Shown here piece after piece: positions 6,255 to 6,632 of a stretch of DNA of 6,632 nt. This stretch comes from Actinomycetota bacterium. GTDB taxonomy: Bacteria > Actinomycetota > UBA4738 > HRBIN12. Numbering within the stretch: position 1 is the first letter of the stretch; every line of letters starts with the position of its first letter. The translations under genes were made by a program, and so were the position numbers. The DNA lies in assembly GCA_005883885.1 (NCBI GenBank), contig VAYF01000145.1, forward strand, positions 1 through 6,632, read 5' to 3'. The notes beneath the pieces are model-generated. The model was given only the letters and a program-made list of their open reading frames with translations, ran no database searches and was not told the origin of the DNA.

Positions 6255-6270
6255 TTGAACGATCGTTCAA
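6255..6270. promoter_or_regulatory. Perfect 16-bp palindrome upstream of aceA, probable operator
   Basis: TTGAACGATCGTTCAA reads identically on both strands. It lies 138 bp before the aceA start and upstream of the structured leader. The core AACGATCGTT resembles operators of TetR-family regulators, several of which control fatty-acid or acetate genes; that link is inference. I could not find a well-spaced -10/-35 pair around it, so its position relative to the promoter is unknown. Confidence 0.5.
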
Positions 6271-6334
6271 TCATCGAACTCATCCTGCCAGACGCCGAGG
6301 GTGCAGGTCAACCGGTGTGCCGCAACCGGAGGGA

Positions 6335-6391
6335 TCAGGCCGCGCGCCCGGCGTCGGCGTCCGGGCACGGGATGATCCGTTTCGCGAGCAC
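6335..6391 (-). pseudogene. hisF: Truncated hisF remnant (N-terminal 18 codons)
   Basis: Five nucleotides after the hisA stop, a GTG start opens VLAKRIIPC followed by PDADAGRAA and a TGA stop. The first 18 residues of HisF (imidazole glycerol phosphate synthase cyclase subunit) are close to VLAKRIIPCLDVDAGRVV, so about 14-15 of 18 positions match. The differences are one L-to-P and three V-to-A. The normal hisA-hisF order and tight spacing are kept. Intact HisF is about 250 aa; no continuation is found, because aceA and its leader follow. A weak further match may exist to about 6270 in shifted frames (a PVDL resembling the PVEL of HisF), but it is not reliable. Either hisF was lost by a rearrangement and decayed, or the assembly is joined wrongly here. 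Confidence 0.75.
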
Positions 6392-6396
6392 GGGCT

Positions 6397-6632
6397 CTAT
6401 CCCCGGATGACCTGTGACAGCTTGAGCGTCTTCTCGTAGAGCGCCTTGCCGGTGACCGCCGCCTCGCAGCCCGCATCGCGCAGGGCCCAGATGTCGTCGG
6501 CGGAACGCACGCCGCCGCTCGCGATGATCGGCCGGTCGGTCAGACCGAGCACGTGCCGGTACAGACGCAGGTCGGGGCCGTCGAGCGTCCCGTCCCGGGC
6601 GATCGCGGTGACGAGATACCGGGGAGTGCCCG
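6397..6632 (-). CDS. hisA: HisA/PriA phosphoribosyl isomerase, C-terminal part, 5' end beyond window
   Basis: The last 77 codons of a TIM-barrel isomerase that converts ProFAR to PRFAR in histidine synthesis. ARDGTLDGPDLRLY carries the RDGTLxGP signature with the C-terminal catalytic Asp. PIIASGGVRSADDIWAL holds the phosphate-binding glycines, and GCEAAVTGKALYEKTLKL is the usual final helix region. The gene ends with TAG at 6397-6399 after VIRG. In Actinomycetota this gene is often the dual-function PriA that also serves tryptophan synthesis, but the C-terminal part alone cannot decide that. A hisF start follows after 5 bp, as in a normal his operon, but that gene is broken. Confidence 0.92.
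   Translation of the reverse strand, partial: GTPRYLVTAIARDGTLDGPDLRLYRHVLGLTDRPIIASGGVRSADDIWALRDAGCEAAVTGKALYEKTLKLSQVIRG

Overview
The window is GC-rich, densely coded and bacterial. It looks like Actinomycetota: it has an actinobacterial-type isocitrate lyase, TTGACN-N17-TANNNT promoter spacing, a probable leaderless gene and a polycysteine leader peptide. I cannot place it below phylum. Every gene is on the minus strand except one secreted peptidase.

Layout from left to right. (1) 1-2308, minus: a sulfur-assimilation operon. A sigma70-like promoter with an abutting dyad drives a 22-codon leader peptide with three consecutive Cys codons. A strong terminator hairpin follows, then cysH (APS reductase) and a siroheme sulfite reductase that runs off the left edge. 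cysH and sir overlap by ATGA. Leader peptide, mutually exclusive hairpins and terminator together look like a complete cysteine-responsive transcription attenuator. This is the most interesting object in the window. (2) 2346-3098, minus: a DapA/N-acetylneuraminate-lyase family aldolase that appears to lack about 30 internal residues, including the catalytic Tyr motif. (3) 3215-4765, plus: a secreted S53 (sedolisin) peptidase with a complete catalytic triad but no classical large prodomain, closed by a perfect 14-bp-stem hairpin shared with the convergent gene. (4) 4834-6117, minus: isocitrate lyase (aceA), preceded by a leader with four consecutive hairpins and a perfect 16-bp palindrome. (5) 6335-6632, minus: the C-terminal end of hisA, followed 5 bp later by the first 18 codons of a hisF that stops prematurely.

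The sulfur genes work in sequence: CysH reduces adenylyl sulfate to sulfite and Sir reduces sulfite to sulfide for cysteine synthesis, so control by cysteine-codon translation is coherent. Isocitrate lyase is the first enzyme of the glyoxylate shunt, for growth on acetate or fatty acids. The hisF stub and the deleted aldolase show that two genes here have lost sequence, either by real genome change or by assembly error.
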